The notes below the pieces were generated by a model that had not been told where the DNA came from, searched no databases, and saw only the letters and a program-made list of their open reading frames with translations. Positions 6,083 through 7,988 of a DNA stretch of 7,988 nt are shown in pieces. Position numbers and translations under genes: made by a program. Source of the DNA: Spirochaetaceae bacterium (GTDB lineage Bacteria; Spirochaetota; Spirochaetia; DSM-27196; SKKC01); assembly GCA_003552745.1 (NCBI GenBank), contig PUOG01000108.1:1-7988 (forward strand), in the 5' to 3' direction. Every line of letters begins with the position of its first letter. Position 1 is the stretch's first letter.

Positions 6083-7168
6083 CGATCCGAGATAGTCCCA
6101 TGCATCGAACTTTTCGAAGAACGGAGAGAGCGACTTCTCCTCGTGCATACGCATGATGATCTCCGCGGTGAGCCGAGCACTCGAGACGACGTGGAGAAAC
6201 GGCATTTGATCACGGAGCTCCTGCGTGCAGGTGACCGTGTCGAGCACTACAACACGATCGAGGATTGCCTCCGAATGCAACTTCTGCAATCGTTCGATCG
6301 CCTTACCGCTGAACACGGGGTGAACAACAGCAATGCTGATGCGCCCGACTCCCCTGCGCTTGAGCTCGTGAGCGAGAGCGTCGACGGAGCCTCCGGTGTC
6401 GATCATGTCGTCGACGATCCACACTTCTTTGCCTTCGATCGGCGTGTCGGTCAGTATGTTGATTCGCTCGACCGTATTCGCCGTGTGATAGTCACGCGTC
6501 TTGTGCGCGATCATCAGTTTCGTGCCGAACGCCTGAGCGAAGCGGCGGGCAACACCTTCTCCACCGGCGTCCACCGAGCAGAAGAGCCAGTCGCTGCGTA
6601 CCTGGTTCTCGAGGCAATCCATGTTCTTGATGAAGTTGTCGCTGATGTACTCCTCCAACAGCGCCACAGCGGGAATATCGTCAATCGAGCACACGGTGGG
6701 ATCAACGGCCGTGCGTGACTTGTCGCTGTGGAGTTGGTAGGTGACGATATGATCGAGCCCGAGTGCGGTAAGCGTCTTGTAGTGCATCCAGAATGCGACC
6801 GAGTTGCGACGGGTCGTACGATCGCTCCGCGCGCAGCTGCAGTACGGCTCTACGAGCGTGATACGCCCGGCCTGCGCCCGGCGCAGTGAGTCAATCGCGT
6901 GGTAGAGCTCGAGTTTTGCCTCGGAAACCGACAAATCGGCGTCGTTTCGAGCCGCCGTAGCGAGAAGAAATACATCCTTTCCGCGTAACGAAGTGTGGAC
7001 TTCAACTTCCATTTCACCGTCGGCGAAGTTAACGGTACGAAGTTTGCCGACGAAGTCGTTCACGTCGACGATCGAATGGAAATCCGGAAAGGTCTTCAGC
7101 TGGTAGGCGACGCGGTCGAGGTAATCTCTCATGCTCCGCGTACAGACGAGTACCAGATCGCCTCTCAT
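6065..7168 (-). CDS. prs: Divergent ribose-phosphate pyrophosphokinase (PRPP synthetase)
   Basis: Transfers pyrophosphate from ATP to ribose 5-phosphate to make PRPP for nucleotide, His and Trp synthesis; cytoplasmic. Recognised by FADGEMEVEV...LRGKDVFLL (48-69), SLRRAQAGRITLVEPY (94-109), the PRPP-binding loop VDDMIDTGGS (252-261), HPVFSGKAIERL (283-294) and a family-like end (SARLTAEIIMRM). Catalytic-loop Lys223 and Arg225 (HKTRD) match the KxR of classical enzymes. It departs from class I Prs: CARSDR (112-117) in place of YARQDR, QLHSDK (145-150) in place of DLHAxQ, and a segment of about 25 extra residues near 168-195. Total length 367 compares with about 315 for typical Prs. No Shine-Dalgarno precedes the ATG, but a promoter at 7177-7205 places the transcript start at or next to it. 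A Prs paralogue with altered regulation is the alternative reading. Confidence 0.88.
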   Translation of the reverse strand: MRGDLVLVCTRSMRDYLDRVAYQLKTFPDFHSIVDVNDFVGKLRTVNFADGEMEVEVHTSLRGKDVFLLATAARNDADLSVSEAKLELYHAIDSLRRAQAGRITLVEPYCSCARSDRTTRRNSVAFWMHYKTLTALGLDHIVTYQLHSDKSRTAVDPTVCSIDDIPAVALLEEYISDNFIKNMDCLENQVRSDWLFCSVDAGGEGVARRFAQAFGTKLMIAHKTRDYHTANTVERINILTDTPIEGKEVWIVDDMIDTGGSVDALAHELKRRGVGRISIAVVHPVFSGKAIERLQKLHSEAILDRVVVLDTVTCTQELRDQMPFLHVVSSARLTAEIIMRMHEEKSLSPFFEKFDAWDYLGSLKLFL

Positions 7169-7176
7169 GGAGCCGA

Positions 7177-7205
7177 ATAATAGCCGGGCGACGGATGAAG
7201 GTCAA
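7177..7205 (-). promoter_or_regulatory. Promoter of prs, predicted to give a leaderless mRNA
   Basis: On the minus strand TTGACC (7205-7200) and TATTAT (7182-7177) are separated by exactly 17 bp, each matching consensus at five of six positions. Only 8 nt separate the -10 from the prs ATG, so the first transcribed base should be at, or one or two bases before, the ATG. It lies in the 56-bp gap after the upstream gene's stop, so prs has its own control even though the upstream gene points the same way. Confidence 0.65.
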
Positions 7206-7224
7206 AGGCGCAACGCGTGCGTCG

Positions 7225-7935
7225 CTATCGCCCCTCTCGTAGTGCGTCAGTCGCCTCGCGTGCAGATTCGACGATAGCGCGCACCCTGCTTTCCCGCCTG
7301 ATGCGTTCTACGAGCGTCGTAAGGCGCGACTCGCCGGTTGCCGCGAGAGCTCGCAGCAGCGCGAGACTCTCTTCGACAACGTCCGCCCCGGGGCGGCCTC
7401 CCGACCTCTCGAGCTCGTCGACAAGCTGTTCTCCCCGGCGTTGCAGTTCGCTTCGCCATGCGCCGCCTTCGGCGATCTCGGCTCCGAGCTCGAAGATGGT
7501 CCGCCGCAGTTGCGGGCTCTCGAACGCGCTGACCTGCAGCAGAATCGGCTCGAGCTCCGCGAGGTGGTCCGTCATTTCGTTGTCGGGTTCCGCGGCGGAC
7601 TCTCTCAATTCGAGTACGTTCTCGAGTGCGAGCCGTAGCAGGTGCTCCTGCTGCCATCTCGGAAGCGACCCTCGCGTTTTGTTGATCGTGTTTGCCGCCG
7701 ATATCCACGTCGACGAGTTGGTGTCGTCGAGCGATTCCAGGTGTATGATCGCTTCGGAGAAGTGCCCACGTTCGAGAAGCAGCTCGAGTGCGAGGTGCTG
7801 CGCCGAGAGAGCAGCCGGATTAGAAAACAGCAGAATTGCCGCCGATGCCACCGCCAGAGAGATTGCAACGCCTCTCGCGATTGACTGCGAAGAATTCGCT
7901 CTATAATATGGCCGTGGCGACAATCGCGAGTCCAT
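7225..7935 (-). CDS. Exported helical protein of unknown function
   Basis: A 236-residue protein (246 if the ATG at 7965 is used). A hydrophobic stretch GVAISLAVASAAILLFS followed by NPAALSA looks like a signal peptide with cleavage before Gln-His; no lipobox. The remainder is predicted helical and Glu/Arg/Leu-rich (LALELLLERGHFSEAIIHLE; PQLRRTIFELGAEIAEGG; VVEESLALLRALAATGESRL), suggesting TPR- or HEAT-like helical repeats without a clear consensus. I prefer the start at 7935 because the 7965 start gives a signal peptide of about 55 residues and because a TATACT hexamer lies 10 nt before 7935. Neither start has a Shine-Dalgarno sequence. The opposite strand is also open (7217-7906), but its Ser/Arg-rich product has no signal peptide or recognisable motif. 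It lies 56 bp upstream of prs on the same strand. No family recognised. Confidence 0.72.
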   Translation of the reverse strand: MDSRLSPRPYYRANSSQSIARGVAISLAVASAAILLFSNPAALSAQHLALELLLERGHFSEAIIHLESLDDTNSSTWISAANTINKTRGSLPRWQQEHLLRLALENVLELRESAAEPDNEMTDHLAELEPILLQVSAFESPQLRRTIFELGAEIAEGGAWRSELQRRGEQLVDELERSGGRPGADVVEESLALLRALAATGESRLTTLVERIRRESRVRAIVESAREATDALREGR

Positions 7936-7963
7936 TTTCGGCCGTAGTATATCGTGCCACGGC
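7874..7963. repeat. Two interleaved perfect inverted repeats
   Basis: CTCGCGATTG (7874-7883) pairs with CAATCGCGAG (7921-7930), and GCCGTGGC (7911-7918) pairs with GCCACGGC (7956-7963). Both pairs have a 37-bp spacer and they interleave (A-B-A'-B'), a pseudoknot-like topology. They span the start region and signal-peptide codons of the 7225-7935 gene. Individual arms are short enough to arise by chance. Confidence 0.4.
7946..7951 (-). promoter_or_regulatory. Possible -10 hexamer for the exported helical protein
   Basis: On the minus strand TATACT (five of six to consensus) ends 10 nt before the ATG at 7935. The expected -35 position (about 7969-7974) reads TTTTCG, a poor match. If used, it would produce a near-leaderless transcript starting at about 7938. 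Confidence 0.3.
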
Positions 7964-7988
7964 ATTCACGAAAACGGCCGGTGGTGTG

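Noticed and set aside
6123..6140. GGAGA/TCTCC hairpin downstream of dtd, considered as a terminator
   Set aside because: The stem is only 5 bp with an 8-nt loop and has no following T-tract; it lies within prs coding sequence.
6143..6718. Plus-strand reading frame of 191 codons inside prs
   Set aside because: It is fully antisense to a gene with confirmed Prs motifs and has no motif or ribosome site of its own.
7217..7906. Long plus-strand reading frame of 229 codons opposite the exported helical protein
   Set aside because: Its product is a low-complexity Ser/Arg/Cys string typical of antisense reading of Glu/Leu/Arg-rich genes. The minus-strand frame has a signal peptide and amphipathic helices.
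7903..7908. Minus-strand TATTAT inside the gene at 7225-7935, considered as its promoter
   Set aside because: It lies inside the coding region, has no -35 at 16-18 bp, and no in-frame start with a suitable ribosome site follows before the hydrophobic segment ends.

Overview
The window reads as a compact, roughly 55-60% G+C bacterial chromosome segment, most probably from a free-living spirochaete (Spirochaetaceae/Spirochaeta-like). I base this on one end gene that looks like the N-terminus of the long TPR-bearing GreA typical of spirochaetes, on the abundance of TPR envelope proteins, and on a divergent Prs. This assignment comes from recalled family features, not from a search. Genes cover nearly all of the window; there is no RNA gene, IS element, CRISPR array or non-coding stretch over 300 bases.

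Layout. Bases 1-1689 are a minus-strand unit: a 317-residue TPR-like protein, then 19 bp later the start of a long helical-repeat protein (probable greA) that runs off the left edge. It has a clear promoter (TTGACG, 16 bp, extended TGATATAAT) in the 108-bp divergent gap at 1690-1797. Bases 1798-6082 are a tightly packed plus-strand operon: rpe (ribulose-phosphate 3-epimerase), a secreted TPR/coiled-coil protein, a secreted beta-rich protein with a coiled-coil tail, a membrane-anchored TPR protein with an extracytoplasmic domain, and dtd (D-aminoacyl-tRNA deacylase). Gaps are 2-39 bp. Bases 6065-7965 are minus strand: a secreted helical protein of unknown function, followed by a divergent ribose-phosphate pyrophosphokinase (prs) with its own promoter. 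The 3' ends of dtd and prs overlap by 18 bp tail to tail.

How the genes fit together. The housekeeping genes concern the pentose phosphate pathway (rpe), PRPP synthesis (prs; its substrate ribose-5-phosphate comes from the same pathway), translation quality control (dtd) and transcript cleavage (greA). Between rpe and dtd sits a three-gene block of uncharacterised envelope proteins with complementary layouts (cytoplasmic TPR plus outside domain; outside TPR plus coil; outside beta domain plus coil), which could form an envelope complex. This is the best candidate here for an undescribed system.

A second theme is start signals. The genes that head transcription units (prs, rpe, the 7225-7935 gene) lack a Shine-Dalgarno sequence but have -10-like hexamers 7-10 nt before the start codon, suggesting leaderless mRNAs. 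Most genes inside the operons have good Shine-Dalgarno sequences.
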